From the NCBI GenBank assembly GCA_012295275.1, contig CM022665.1:25226946-25290945 (forward strand): a stretch of DNA of 64,000 bases, given 5' to 3'. A model generated the notes under the pieces. That model did no database searches. It was not told where the DNA came from and saw nothing but the letters and a program-made list of their open reading frames with translations. The position numbers were made by a program, and so were the translations under genes. The stretch is from Chrysomallon squamiferum. Lineage: Eukaryota > Mollusca > Gastropoda > Neomphalida > Peltospiridae. Positions 1 through 13,319 of the stretch are shown here, in pieces; position 1 is the stretch's first letter; every line of letters begins with the position of its first letter.

Positions 1-2140
1 TCAAACCTTAGTTACATAATCGAACAAACTACATTATTTTTCCAGTTATTGTATAATTAATTTATTTTTTAGTTATTTTGCAATTTCACAAGCAACTGTG
101 CGGCTATGTAACAGGTCTGTAGAAAGCAACCCGTTGTGTTGTGACCTCATTCCGAATTGGGCACCAGTCCACTAATGGAATTAGTTAGGTTTTTTTTTGT
201 TTTGTTTTTTTGTGGTATAGAAATAAAAGTCGATCCTCTCCAAATGCGTAAATACTGGAAACAGTTCACAGAATACTAACTTAATAAAAAAAAAAAAAAA
301 AAAAAAAAAACCAATAAAAAGAAAAAGAAAAAAAAAGGTTTGATGAAAATAAGTACGGTAAATTTTATTTTGTAAATATTAGTTTATGTATGAAGCAGAC
401 GGTATTATGTAATCTCTCATAAAAGTAATACACAGTAAGTCTGCTGAATATTAATGTGGTAAGCTTCTTTTCGTTAATATTAGTTTTAGTAAGAGGGAGA
501 GGCGGAGTTATGAAAACTCTCAGAAAGTTTCATCATGAAAGCTGCACTTCTTGTACAGTTTATATTTTATTGCAGCTTAATTCTTACAAAGTTTGTCAAG
601 TGCTTGTTTCAGACATTCCACAGATTTTCAGGGCTTAAGGCGTTAGACATGCATGAAAACAAATTAACTGAAGTGCAATAAAATAAAAATAAAAATAATA
701 ATAATAAAAAGAAATGCATGCAAAAGTATAATAATAAATAATAACATTAATAAAAAAAAATAAAAAAAAAAGCCCAGAACAACTGAGATATTTTTAGTTT
801 GTTTGAATAGAAATCTAATATAAAATATAGCGACACCTCGTGGCGAAGCAATTTAATTACTCTATTCGAAATATAATTACTATATTTCAGACAAATACTG
901 TCGCCACGTTCCTGTTTTTATTTATTTATTTTTTTGTTGTTGTTGGGGGGGGTTGTTATTTTTGGGATAAGTTTCATTTAAAAAAATTCCTTAAAAATCA
1001 ATTACTGACAGCGTTCATGTTACCCAATAACCATTATAACTATATATCTGACTTAGTAATCTGTGAATGTTGAATTAATTGTTAAATACAAATACGAAAT
1101 ATTTTATAATTACTGCAATGTTAAATTAATAAGTCAAAAATAATACTTACCTTTAAGTTAAAAACTAGCAGACATAAATACAGCTACAAGCTAGTTACAT
1201 AACTCGGGAATCGTATGACGAAACTATTGAATGACGTCATAATGGAAGACAGTTCGCCGAGTACGTCGTACGTAAGTAATTTCATCTTTTTCATTGTCAT
1301 TGTTGTTGTTGATGATGATACTGTTGGTGCTGTAGTTTTGTTATCGTTTTATTTTTATGTCGTTCTTTGTTTTTGTTGTTGTTTTGTTTGTTTGTGTTGT
1401 TTTTATTCATTTTAATCATAGTTATAATATCGATGTTTGTGATTTTTTTCCTGTAACCCTACCATACACAAACGCGATGCCAATGAATTCCAAATGAAGA
1501 CATTAATTCAATCATTAATTAATAGTTATTTAATGACTCATATTTTATGTCACATATTAACACGTACTGCTTGAAAATGTTGCGTATTTTTAAAAATACA
1601 AAACATTTGTCTTATGCTAATTATGTATAAAGTAATAAAAATAGTGGGTAGACTTTCTGACCATCATAAATTAAAATTTTAAATTAATAATACTGATGTT
1701 TTTCAAACAGATTTAGCTGGCTGGAAATTAAACTACTTCTATTAAGGCGACCGTCATTCGTTGTGATTTCAGCCAAGCATTCCCACTCTAAAATACACTG
1801 ACTTTCCCCATGGGTCCAATAGCCCCAGTTTTAATTTAATGAAAAAACCATTAGACTGATGGAGCATAGCCGAAATTTTTTGATTACCACGATCATTTTT
1901 ACTGTTTAGGGGAATAATTATATATAATAATACTATATACATACAGACAGACAGAAACACACGTACACACGTCACGATATAAATTTATTTATTTGTATTA
2001 ATTCTTTGAAATCAGTGAATTATATGATTTTCCTTATGAGAAAAAATTAAAATATATAAATATTACTGGTAATTTAAAATGCAAAATATATTTCGCTATC
2101 TTGGCAGTTTGAATGGTATTTTGATTGTAATAAACAATCT

Positions 2141-2179
2141 ATATATATAATCTATATACATATATGTACATATATATAT

Positions 2180-2212
<33 letters not shown>

Positions 2213-2215
2213 ATC

Positions 2216-2250
<35 letters not shown>

Positions 2251-2292
2251 ACACACACATACATACACACATATGCATATATATATATAAAT
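2141..2292. repeat. TA / CATA / CA composite microsatellite
   Basis: AT-dinucleotide runs interleaved with CATA, then a CA tract (about 2229-2263), then TA again. Confidence 0.95.
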
Positions 2293-2325
2293 ATACATTC
2301 ACAAAATTCTGATGAAAATATTTAT

Positions 2326-2390
2326 AGTTTAAGTACCCATTATTTAACTGCAGTCTCAGAAGGTTATAAGATTCGATCCCGTGTTATGCA
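2326..2390 (+). repeat. possible SINE / tRNA-like 3' half
   Basis: GATTCGATCCC at 2370-2380 matches all but one fixed position of a B box, and the upstream ACTGCAGTCTCAGAAGG resembles a tRNA anticodon and variable region. The A box is weak, so only a truncated remnant can be claimed. Confidence 0.35.
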
Positions 2391-5300
2391 GTTTTAAGGT
2401 CAACTATATAACAATCTATCACGACACGGTGACGCATAAATCAACACATAAATTACAACGACTGTAAGTACTGAAACACCGTGACTGTTTGGCAAACCGG
2501 CGATAACACAAAACGTATCTTAATAAAAATCGGTCTTAATGGCGTAAGACTTATCTCACAATCTCCAGTCTCTGAATTTACAGTGCTGTGACCACGACAA
2601 ATCTCCGTGTCTAAGTAAAAGAAGAAGAAGAAGAAGATTTTCGAAGATAGAGGATTACTGGAGCTTCATCTGATATATGTATTTCAGATCTGATGATAAG
2701 GAAAAAAAACAACAAATTAATGTTTTCTCTATCTTGAATGATTCTAACTGACTATCAGATATTTTTATAAATACCTCAGTGAGTGCTGAACAATCTTCTT
2801 CTAAAATAAGACAAAAAAAAAAAATAATAATAATAAAAAATCAAACAAACAAAAAATTATTGCCAGGATGGTAGTCCTCGTATAATCGAAATATTAAGTG
2901 AAGAGTATACTATAGTACTCGAAAAAAACATTTAAAAAAACCCCCAAAACACGTAAATTTAAAAGTCTAATCAAAGTGGATGATGGTGGTCATGCAGTAG
3001 CAATAACAGATCATTTATACATTCATTTGTATTTGTATAAACAGGATTAATAACAACAATTTTGGGTCAGTCGCTAAACACGAAAATAATATTAATACAT
3101 TCTGTAGTATATAAGTACTTGTCTTTGTGTGAACTTGTGTGTGTGTGTGAGCGTGCTTAATTATATCTGTATTTATATAATCATATATATTTATGTACTT
3201 GTATGTGAGTGTGTTTATCAAACAAGAAAGAAGCAGTCATTGTTATTCACTGTTTTGCATGTAAAGACATAAGGAAGATAGCAAAAGAAAAAAATCTTTA
3301 AAAATCTTTAATTTAAAACTATTAAACACGCATCGCCTCTCTTCCTGTCATTTTCAACTCTTCTGGGTTTTGGGGTTTTTTTTATATTAGTTTAAATTTT
3401 CATACGTAAAACATTCAGCATTCTGGCAGTTATTTACCGCATGTATGATCTTTTCATTAATCAGCTCTGGAGATAATGAAAATCTTTGATAGAATGTAAA
3501 ATAAACAAAAGACAATAAAAGAAAATATTAAAAACCTTGTGTTTTAATCAAAGTTTATTTGCAGTCTCGTTTTTGTGGAGAAAGTTACATAAAGCGCAAT
3601 TGCTTCTGGTCTGAAAATAAACTATAAACCACTTTTCAAAGACATGAAAACAGTCAAATTTTTTTAATCTGGAGCCGAGTTTCGTCATAGTGGGACTGAA
3701 GTTTGCGTTTTACTGTCTACTGAAATGGCTTAGATTAAATATATATCTGAGAAATAATCTTTATATAAAATGAACTCAGATGAAGTGCGTTTGTCCGAGT
3801 AGCACCCACTACACTTTGGTCTGTTCTTGACAATGTCCTAAAGCAAATGTATCAAAGGCCAAGTTGTTTTCTCTATGGGAAAATAATTACGTTAACGATT
3901 TTGTGTTCGTGCGTATGTATGTATGAATGAAAATATGTACGCATGTATAGGCCTTTGTATGAGTGTGTGTGTGTGTGTGTGTGTGTCTATAGAATGTTGT
4001 CAAACAAATATTAATTAATAAATTAATACATTTATTAAGTCATATTATCTCTTGATCAACCTGTTCATTTGTTTTTTTCTATTTATCTAAAGCGGAATTA
4101 AACCAAACGTGTAACACTTCACCATAAATCAAGTCCGTGGGTGTAAATCTTTAATCGTGATCACATAACTAATATTGTTCATTAATAATAATAATAATAA
4201 TAATAATTTCTTTCTTAACTAATATATACTATCATGGAAGCATGTATTAAAGTGTACAAGTTCCCGACCGAGAACAGTTTCTCTCTCAGATCAGCAGAAC
4301 TTGAAGTCAGGTCGTTTTTTACTATTTAGGTTCGAACACGAAGCCGTCTGTCTCCAATTAGTCGCAAAGCTGTACCGAAAGCCTCTCTTTAAAGATAATT
4401 ATTAGATAGAGACGAACAACATTTATGTACGTACTGGCGGCAGGTGCCTCGAATTCGATTGAGTTCGCGAGGGCCTAATAGTAACACTGGAGACCAGGAG
4501 GTGAGGATTTTCCGGCAATTCAGCAATAAATACAATAAGTTCTCAGACACTTAGTTCCCATTATTATCCCATGCGTGTGAGATAAATCGCTACGTCTTTA
4601 ACGGCTTAAGCAAAGGTCAAACGTAAAGAATAAGTGCTGGCTATTGAAGAATATTTGTAAATGTTAGTGTATTTGACATTCGTGTGTCATACGAGTATAT
4701 TATTGACTTTGGATGATTTGTCTAACTATTTGTCTCTCCATATATCTGTCCATCTGTCTGTCTATATACCTATACATCTGTCTGTCTGTTTTTCGATCCA
4801 TTCTTTCTCCGTCCGTCCATCTGTAAATCTGTTTACGTGGGTCAGTCTGTCTATTTATTATCTCTCTCTTTCATTTTTATCTTTCTCACTTCTTTATCTC
4901 TAATTCTGCTTGTTAAGACTAATACTTCCTTAAACACTGGAGTATTTTGTTGTCATTATGTATAAACGTTTGATTTCCAATGCGTGTAATTTCCTTGATA
5001 CTCAGTTCCTTTAGTTTCATTAAACTAATTATTACTTCACAAAACATACATGTTAATATTTATTTTAATTTGGTTTTATGGTGTATTTATGGTATCCGCT
5101 TTCTTTTGCTGTAAAACTGAGTGATTGCCAAGTAGCTTTTACAGAAATGAAAAAAAAAAAACCCCAGTAAAAACAAAACAACAACAACAAAAAAACCACA
5201 CCAGTGGTTTCAATAATAGCTGCAGGTTTAATATCTATTACTGATTTACTACTGAGTAGAGCTGATAAAAATCTGGACTCTCGTGTGCATGGATATTTTA

Positions 5301-6438
5301 TAAGTAGCTTAGCTTTATAAGTTTGCACGAAGCTGTAGTTTCATTTTCAAGGGCTTCACTTATATAGATTGTTCAAACACGAACAAAATTAACTTTAATT
5401 AAATTATATAGATTTAGAAAGTGTAATGCAAAACTCTTTTAAAGAAAGATTACATAAAAGTCTTAGATGGAATAAAATAGTTAATATTTTTAACTTTATT
5501 TGGTAACGAATTTCATTATAAATGTACTGATCCTTCATTAGTGAACTCGAAAAAAAAAAAAAAAAAAAAATGTTTTACGAAATTATAAAATGTATCCTTA
5601 TTAACAATTCAATAATATGTATTTTACAGCTTATGAAAAGAAATGCTTTGTCACTTAGAGTTTGTGAACAATGCACAACACACTTATAACACGTTATGCA
5701 ATTTTATTATACTTTTTAAAAAATAAAACGTATAATTTTCTAAAAGTAGACAACGTTCAGCCTGATTTCCGCGTTTGGTTTAAAAATAACCATAAGCGAT
5801 CTTTCTTTAAATTTTTATTTTAAGATTTACAACTGCTGTCATTACTGATAACGTACGTACAGCTCGGTTCCTGATACACTGTCGTTTTTGCTACTTTTAT
5901 TTTAAATACAACAGTACATTATATTTTATTTGCTTTCCACTTCTCAGAGAAAACCTAGGCATGGTCACTGTAACATAAAGTGGGTGTAAAATACATAAAT
6001 TAATGCTCCGATATAGTTTTCCATGTTGAAAAGTGTTTCATGCTTTTGTTTTAAATAAATAAATAAATGCATATCGTCCACATTAAAAGGTTTATTATGC
6101 TACAGTTTTAAATATATGTATACTAATACTTCTTTAAGAAACCAAAATGTTTCTAATTATTGTGATTGTTATTTGTAGAGTATATAAAAAGTCGTCTATG
6201 TCGGAAAGTTTTTGATGCTTCTGTTTTAACGAATATTATACTTTCATTAGACAGTACGTCAACAGAACAAAATTACAGGAATTATCATTATTATTTATAG
6301 TGTATATTAAGATAATTAACTTGTTGTTCTGTTACGATATCATGCATGTTGAAAAGGTTGCTATACAAGAGTTTCAATTATATGCATATCTAGAGAAAAA
6401 TGCAGCTACTGTCACTGTCATTAAAAGGGTGTACTTCA

Positions 6439-6699
6439 TTAGACTGTGCATTTAAAGAGAACACTTACAGGTATATTGTCGTATAAGTTCAGTTGATGAC
6501 TCAGTGTTCTACAGTTCTGTACGTATCGAGGAATACCATTGGTCACACTGACCACTCTAACCTTCTGTAGTAATCCTTCTTTTCCTCAGACGACTGGCTC
6601 TTAGTCTAAAGAAGTTTTTATTAAAAATAAAAAAGAACATTCGTATAATGAGGCAGATTTGAAACTGAACACACATTCCATCCGGCGCTGTACGTAAAT
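6439..6699 (+). repeat. dispersed repeat, copy A (inverted partner at 24411-24674)
   Basis: Reads as the reverse complement of 24411-24674. I aligned it by eye: 6439-6586 (148 nt) is identical to the complement of 24674-24527; a further block of about 17 nt (GACTGGCTCTTAGTCTA) matches; then an AT-rich stretch differs; then about 45 nt at 6639-6683 match; the match ends at TACGTAAAT near 6699. No coding potential. Neither terminal inverted repeats nor a clear tRNA head is visible, so the class is open: SINE, MITE or segmental copy. Confidence 0.85.
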
Positions 6700-7164
6700 A
6701 TCAGCCTTTGAACTTCAAGTTTTTGTGCTGCGAGACCATTTTCTTTTTCTTTAAAGATACTGTTAGTATTATTATTATTATTATTAAGACAGTCTCCTGA
6801 CATTGACGTTAGGCCTATTCATTTGAATAAAGGTCACTGATGGAACAAAACTGAAAATGAAACGAAATGACCTGCAGCGTTTTAATACATGAAAAGTACA
6901 CACTGACAGACATTTAAATTGTGATTACGCGATGAGCATACGTTTTTTTTTTTTTTTTTTTTCTGATTTATACTCTTCTCTAGGTGAGTCGATTACATTC
7001 ATTCTCTCTTTCTTTCATTATTTTTTATTTATTTCTTCATTCATTCATAACCTCTGAAATTATTGTCAGTGTTTGCTGATTATACTGACGTCATTTTGTA
7101 CATACAAATAGAAACGTTACTCTGAATTTACTTACTGGCATAAACAGAAGAAAACATAATCACA

Positions 7165-7382
7165 GGTATTTATATTCATAATCATCATCATCATAATTAT
7201 CATTAACGTTATCATCATCATCATTATTATCAGTAATATTATCATCCTCGTTATCATTAACGCTATCATCATCATTATTATCAGTAACGTTATCATTATA
7301 ATCATCACCATCGTTTCATTAACGTTATCATCATCATTATAATCAATAACGTTATCATCATAATTATCTTCATCATAATTCC
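7165..7382. repeat. ATC/ATT array with a recurring AACGTTATCATCATCAT unit
   Basis: Within a TCA/ATT-type trinucleotide array, TAACGTTATCATCA or close variants recur near 7205, 7258, 7285, 7318 and 7345, spaced roughly 26, 34 and 53 bp. This is a higher-order structure on top of the triplets. Confidence 0.75.
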
Positions 7383-8029
7383 AAAGAAAACACGTTTCCA
7401 TTTTCAGTTGTGGTCAATAATTCATTTGCTGATGCTTTATGCGAGAGCCTGCTCGTAAAAACACTTAAACTTTCAATAGAAATTCGAAACAAACTTAACC
7501 AATTCATATTTTGTTTTCTAGGATGAGCAGTTTGACAGCTAATCTTTACTGAATATAAATGTTGCGGAAAACTGCGTAGATTGACTTTATCGTGGTTCAC
7601 AGATTCTGCCATTCAACTTCAAGCAGAGTATCTTGTTAATTTTTCAAGTAGAAATTGTCGTATACATGCACTGGATTAATTCACGTACTGTTTTGAATCA
7701 AAATCGTTAATTATTAAATTTCGTCAGTTATTCATGACGTTAATGTAATTTTGACGAGAATTTGCTCTTTTCGTATTCGCATTTTAAAGTCTAGTTTTTT
7801 TTGGGGGGGTTGCGGGGGTTGGTGGGTTCTGTTGGTGTATGTAAACTGTCTGAATGTGTATTTTGTACAAGTACTTCTTCCAAGTGATTGTAACGTTTGT
7901 TTGTTTGTTGTTGTTGTTTTTTGGCCACCGAACGTTGTTAGTAACAGAGCACGACAGTAGAACAACAACCACGTGAGATGGATGAACATCTTTTTTTTTT
8001 ATTTAGAGATCTAACACTAAACAGCTGCG

Positions 8030-8295
8030 ACATAAAACACAACAACACAGCACAACACGACACGACACGGAATAACACGATATAACACAACATTACACAA
8101 CACGACATATAACACGACACGGCACAAGAGGACACAACACGAGATAAGACCGCACAACACATAACACAAAATAACACGAAATAACACGACACGACACGAC
8201 ACGCCACACGACACACGATACACGATACGACACGACACCACAAAACCCGACATGACACCTTACAACACGACAGAACGCAACCATGTCGTGACAAA
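8030..8295. repeat. degenerate pentanucleotide array (CACGA / CACAA type)
   Basis: About 265 bp of imperfect ACACGAC, ACACAAC and ATAACACG units on the plus strand, bounded by an A-rich segment and ordinary sequence. All three minus-strand frames stay mostly open and read Cys-Val-Val-Ser-rich; this is a repeat effect, not a gene. Confidence 0.85.
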
Positions 8296-8660
8296 GTATC
8301 TACGTAACCTGCGATGGCTAATATTCGTCGCTATAAAAATAATTATCGTGAGAGATTTTACTAAGCAAATACTGTTACCGAAAACGTACCGTACCATGCA
8401 ATATCAAACAACACTGCGTCGTATAATTTCGTTTGTTATTCCATATATAATTATTATTCATTGCACTTTTTTGCTGCGTCAGTCGACATGATAACGTATC
8501 ATATTCGTAAAACAATACAGCAAAACATGGCATTTAATCGATTAAATATTGATCGTCAGTTTGTAAAGAAATATAAGGAAACTATATTCTTATTTTTGTT
8601 CTCTTTTTAACTCCTAAAATCATTAATGCGATACGTTTTCTTTCTTTATTTTTTTTTTTC

Positions 8661-8719
<59 letters not shown>

Positions 8720-10323
8720 TTCAAAGAAAATTAATAGTAATGAGAAAGTGTACCAGGAAAAAGTGTATAGACTTACTTCGTTCACAGACGCCGTTTTACA
8801 AGAATTAGCGCAGATGTTCAGTTTCTAATGTTCTAATTCAACCTTTCTTTCTTTTTTTTCCTAACAGCAAAAGCTGTTATTTTATTATGACGTATTTGTT
8901 TCCACGCATAAATATTTCTTTGTATGTAAATGATACTTTTACATTTACATCTAGGAATACAAGTATATATTAGATGCATATAAAAGAAACATATATTTAT
9001 ATATATATATGTATATGCATATTTATATATGCATATATATATATGTATGTATATATGTGTTTTTCTTTATATGTGTGTGTGTGTGTGTGTGTAAAAAGAA
9101 TAAAAATAAATTCAAATGTCAGTATGTACTGTGTCATAAAACAGATATGTATGTGTGTGTGTGCGTGCCTGCGTGTGTGAATTCGTCTGCATATGCTTGG
9201 ATAAATCTGTGAACAAAGGGTTGAAATAAAAAAAGGATGAAAGGATATTGGTAGATCATGTATATATATACTGTTTATAATAAAATGGCATAAAGGAAGT
9301 AATAATAAATAAAGTTAACGCAGGCGAACTATTTCAGCAAATTTCATTTCTTGAAATATAATAACTTTAACATAAATCTTTATTATGGAGCATTATTCAG
9401 CTAAAAATTCAACGTTTTAAACAGTGAATATGAAACGATGTATTACTGAGCCAATAAAATAAAATATATCTTATTTATTATCAACGATATTCAGAGAGAA
9501 ACATTTGGGTCAATTTCTTCTTCAGGAATGATTTCTGATTCCAATTTTCGTTTTTCAGGGATCAAAGAAATTTATTTATCTCGTGAATTGCGAAGTACGG
9601 ATTACTCGCCATCCAGACTGCCATTTCCACAATGCCTGAAAAATGAGAAATTTTACAGAGCTTAAGAAAACAAATCAAGTCCGTCCCCTGGGAGTATGGT
9701 ACAGGCATGCGTTTGAACGGTGACAATTGGAGCAAATATTACAGGGATAAAGTTGCACATTCGCATACGAGGAGACTTTATTAATTTCCCTGGAAACTGG
9801 CGGACGCTAGAGATACGAAATGTGCGTTTGTCACACCTCAACAAACGTTTCTCCTCTGTTTTTTTTTTTTTACACCTCAGTCGAATTCTGATGTTGCGCT
9901 TTTTTTACGTTACTTTTATTGTTTACACGTCAGCTGATGTGAACGAGTTTAAAGTCTACTAAAGGCGGGTGCACGGCCGTCTTTAAAATTTCATGACGTC
10001 TGGGTTAAGGAGATGATCAAGAATTTATTCCGTCGGAAGTGATAGGCTGCAGTTTGCTGTTGATAACGCCAGATTCGGCTTTGATTTCTGTTTCTGAAAT
10101 GACTGAAGAAAAGGTCAGAAAACACATCTGACCAGAATGCTGAGAGGACGTTACGGCACTAATGAAATTTACAGTGGAGTAAAAATTGACTTGAAGACGT
10201 TAAAAAACGTAAATGTTTAAAAGGGATAATTAGTCACTGGTTTAATGGATGGGTTTTGAAAAATAAAAGTAAACACACCCAGGTCTCGATGGAGAGCGAG
10301 AAAGAGATGAGAGAAACATACAC

Positions 10324-10328
<5 letters not shown>

Positions 10329-10410
<82 letters not shown>

Positions 10411-10411
10411 G
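10329..10411. repeat. GA microsatellite
   Basis: About 41 GA units with a single GG interruption near 10399. Confidence 0.97.
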
Positions 10412-11089
10412 ACTGACTTCTGTATCTATGACTGGAAACAAAACAACATTTAAATCCGGCAATTAGCATGAACGGGAAAACTGTCTGCTCATTAAACTTA
10501 TGACCCACCGTGCTTGAAAATTATGCTTCTTTGTCGTGATAAACATGCATAGTGATAGAAAAGAAGAAAAAAAAAAAAAGAGAAAAAAAAAAAAAAAAAG
10601 TATTGATTTATTTTTCTTCTTCTTCTACTCCTTTCTTCTCGGAACAGTGGTTTTAAAGAAGTGATTGGCTCGGAAACGATGACACTTAATATATCAACGA
10701 CAAGACCCTTGATGTTTTAGATGTTCACCTTCATTAGCGTTATTGTTTCTGTTAACAAAGATTTTCTCCGTTCACAATTTAAAAAAGACTTTGACTGTTG
10801 TAGATTTCGTCATTAATGTCTTATCGATCAAACTGTAACACAGTTGTTTCTAGCTCTTTTTTTCCACTTTGTTGTTTTGTATCTCTTTTCTCAATTTACA
10901 CGGATACCAATAGTTTGTACATGTTCCACGTTAGTTGTCAGCTGTCACGATTTCTGTTATGTTTTATTTCTTTTTTAATATTTTTGCTTAATACAGAATT
11001 ACATAATAAACATTTACTGGAGAAAACAAAATCCCGGTAAACAGCACCTGAAATCTAATTAATATATTTCAATACAGCTATTATTGTTA

Positions 11090-11392
11090 ACGCTTCAGTT
11101 AATACCACTCCTAAAACTGATAATATTATTACTTGTACTATTCTACTGCTAATTCTACTACTACTATCACTAGTACTGCAACTACCACGACTACTCCTGC
11201 TGCAATGAAACCACTGCTGCTAATACTTTTACAACTGCTACTGCTGCTACTACTTGTGTTAATACAATACTGGAGCTGCTGATCCTACTTCTGCTACTCT
11301 TATTGCTATTACCTACTACTATCGCATCCACTACAACAACAACAATGATAATAATATAACAGTAATAATAATAATAAATAATAATAATAATA

Positions 11393-11430
<38 letters not shown>

Positions 11431-11530
11431 TGTCTGTTACTGTTATCGCAGTTGCTGTTGTTGTTGCTTAAGATTAATTATCGTTATTGTTGTTGCTCTG
11501 TTGTTATCACTACAGTTCTTGTTATTACTT
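11090..11530. repeat. degenerate trinucleotide array with AAT-to-ATT switch
   Basis: Imperfect ACT, CTG, ACC and ATT triplets. Near its centre an AAT run (11364-11392) turns directly into an ATT run (11392-11427), forming an inverted repeat able to fold on itself. It then continues as imperfect GTT/GCT triplets. Confidence 0.8.
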
Positions 11531-11779
11531 GACTGTGTCGTCAATTCATTTGTGTGACAGAAACAGTGAAAACCAGTTTAACTGTGTAATGTTCACTGTC
11601 AGATATTTCCTGAGATACAAACAGTCGTAGCGTACCTACTGCACTTGCTGTATTGTTTTGTTTATTTGTTGTTGCTATTTAAAAATCAATGAGATTATAG
11701 TATTTCTGTCTGTATATATAAAAAAGGCAAAACACGAAACATGATGGTTATGGGAAAATGTTTATTTTACATTCATTAT

Positions 11780-12117
11780 TAATCTGTAGAGATAGTGTAG
11801 GTTCAATAGGCGCTGGAGCAAAGACAGAAGCATTCAATATGACAAATGGCCGTTATTTCATTTCGAATGACAGGTAATATGAGATATTATGATATACATA
11901 TTGAATTCTATTGCTCTACGTATGGAGAAAAGATATGTAAAATTATTAAGGTTGCTAATAACATTTTTCTGTATAATTCCCAATGACACTGAAGGACAAA
12001 ATGATTATACATTTCTTTGACCGATATTGCTAGCTATTGTGAAAAATATAGTGAATTCTGTTGCATTTAGTAAAGATAAAATTATGTAAAAACGTAAAGG
12101 TTGCTAAATATAGTAAA

Positions 12118-12152
<35 letters not shown>

Positions 12153-12790
12153 GTGAAGTCTAGTTCCCAAATACATTCTCATGGAAGAAATATTGTTGCA
12201 TGAAAAAAGACAGACGTTTCATTTCCAGTGATACATAACATCAGCTGTTTAGAAATATGTAAACATGCTGTGAAAAATATATGAAAGATTATTAAGCAAA
12301 TACGAGTAAAATAAACATGTAACAACAATAAATTACATATTTCTGTGTAGTTCCTAAGAACATCGTTGAGGGCGTAAAAATGGCTGAAATTTAATTTCAT
12401 GATAGATTGTACCAGATTTTAAGAAGTAAACAAAAATTTTCTTCGATAAAAAAGATTAGTAAATGTAATAAGATATGAAAACAACAACTACAATAAATTA
12501 ATTAATTAATTAATTAATTAATAAAAAAAAAAAAAAAAAATATATTATTCTGTTATACGAGTCTTTGCAGTGATATTATTGACATTCACGTAATTTTAAA
12601 TGACAGATAATATCTCATTTTGTGAAATATATTAAGTATTAATATTCTGTGTAAAGAAAACGAAAAAAATAGCTAAAATCATAAAGCTTATTAAACTTAG
12701 AAAACCACGGTATGCTAAAAATGTTGTTATTTTCCGTGGTTTCCAAAGACACCGTTAAGCCTGTGTGCGTCGCAGCATGATTACGACAAC
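11780..12790. repeat. old degenerate tandem repeat, about 187-bp period
   Basis: A conserved anchor (TTTCTGTRTAGTTCC-like, with TTCC then an A-rich ACA..GA..) recurs with TTCC at 11977, 12164, 12351 and 12741, that is spacings of 187, 187 and 390 (about twice 195). Weaker copies fit near 11801 and 12560. A second shared block, GAATTCTRTTGC through AAGGTTGCTAA, is present at 11903-11957 and 12053-12105. A 30-bp poly-A at 12120-12150 interrupts one unit. No coding potential. Confidence 0.55.
12702..12742. other. 9-bp inverted repeat
   Basis: AAACCACGG (12702-12710) and CCGTGGTTT (12734-12742) are perfect complements with a 23-nt spacer, within the last unit of the degenerate 187-bp repeat. Confidence 0.5.
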
Positions 12791-13280
12791 AGACAATACA
12801 TGCTCCTGAAAGTTCTTGACATTTTTATTTCCAGCAAAAACTCCAAGGCTAGTTAATGAAGAACGAACACAACAAGAAACTCGTCAATCAAAGAGCTTAT
12901 TGTCCCGTTGATCTAAGCCTGCTTCTCGTTTTTACACATTAGATTACAAGTTCGTGATTGTGCTGACACCAAGACGTGTGAACAGTGGCAACATGATGAA
13001 GTCTCGAAGGGGACAAAGAAATGCTGAATGAGAGATTCGTTGAATACCGCGAATTCATTTCCGTTACATATTTTCGTCATGATGTCATCTTTAACTGGTT
13101 TAATTCCAGTATCACAGTTCCCTGGAGTAAAATGTTACACAATGGGGTAGTGAACGTAAGGTTTACGGTATACATCTTTGATACAGAAATACAGTTACAC
13201 TTGTACACTGTTATAATTAATAACTGGTTGCTGTAGAAACGGTGTCTGTATTTATGTACAGAGAAACTGTCAGAGTGTTC

Positions 13281-13318
13281 AGTGATGCTGTGGTTAAGTC
13301 ATTCGCTTTATGACTAAA
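13281..13318 (+). repeat. possible tRNA-like D-arm beside the 40-bp minisatellite
   Basis: GATGCTGTGGTTAAGTCATT resembles the A-box half of a tRNA-derived SINE; it runs straight into the first shortened unit of the 40-bp array. No proper B box follows. Confidence 0.25.
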
Positions 13319-13319
13319 A

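Larger units (their letters stand above)
1..6438. other. intergenic region, left end
   Basis: AT-rich DNA with poly-A (286-310), AAT near 4183-4207, GT at 3963-3986 and a degenerate CTGT/CTAT patch (4735-4900). No exon, RNA gene or transposon coding sequence recognised. Confidence 0.7.
6700..11779. other. intergenic region between repeat copy A and the 187-bp repeat
   Basis: Besides the arrays listed separately: poly-T at 6942-6962 and 8641-8716, TA and GT runs at 8994-9092, and A-rich at 10561-10600. No supported gene. Confidence 0.7.

Noticed and set aside
4326-4340. GGTTCGAACAC as a tRNA B box (also GGTTCGAGTACC at 56732)
   Set aside because: No A box or acceptor stem at the right distance; no cloverleaf can be drawn, so no functional tRNA gene is called.
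7938-8294. 118-codon Cys/Val/Arg-rich frame on the minus strand
   Set aside because: It is the translation of the CACGA-type array; all three minus frames are similarly open.
10217-10508. Ser-Leu repeat proteins on the minus strand (also at 15698, 36062 and 44779)
   Set aside because: Translations of GA/CT microsatellites.
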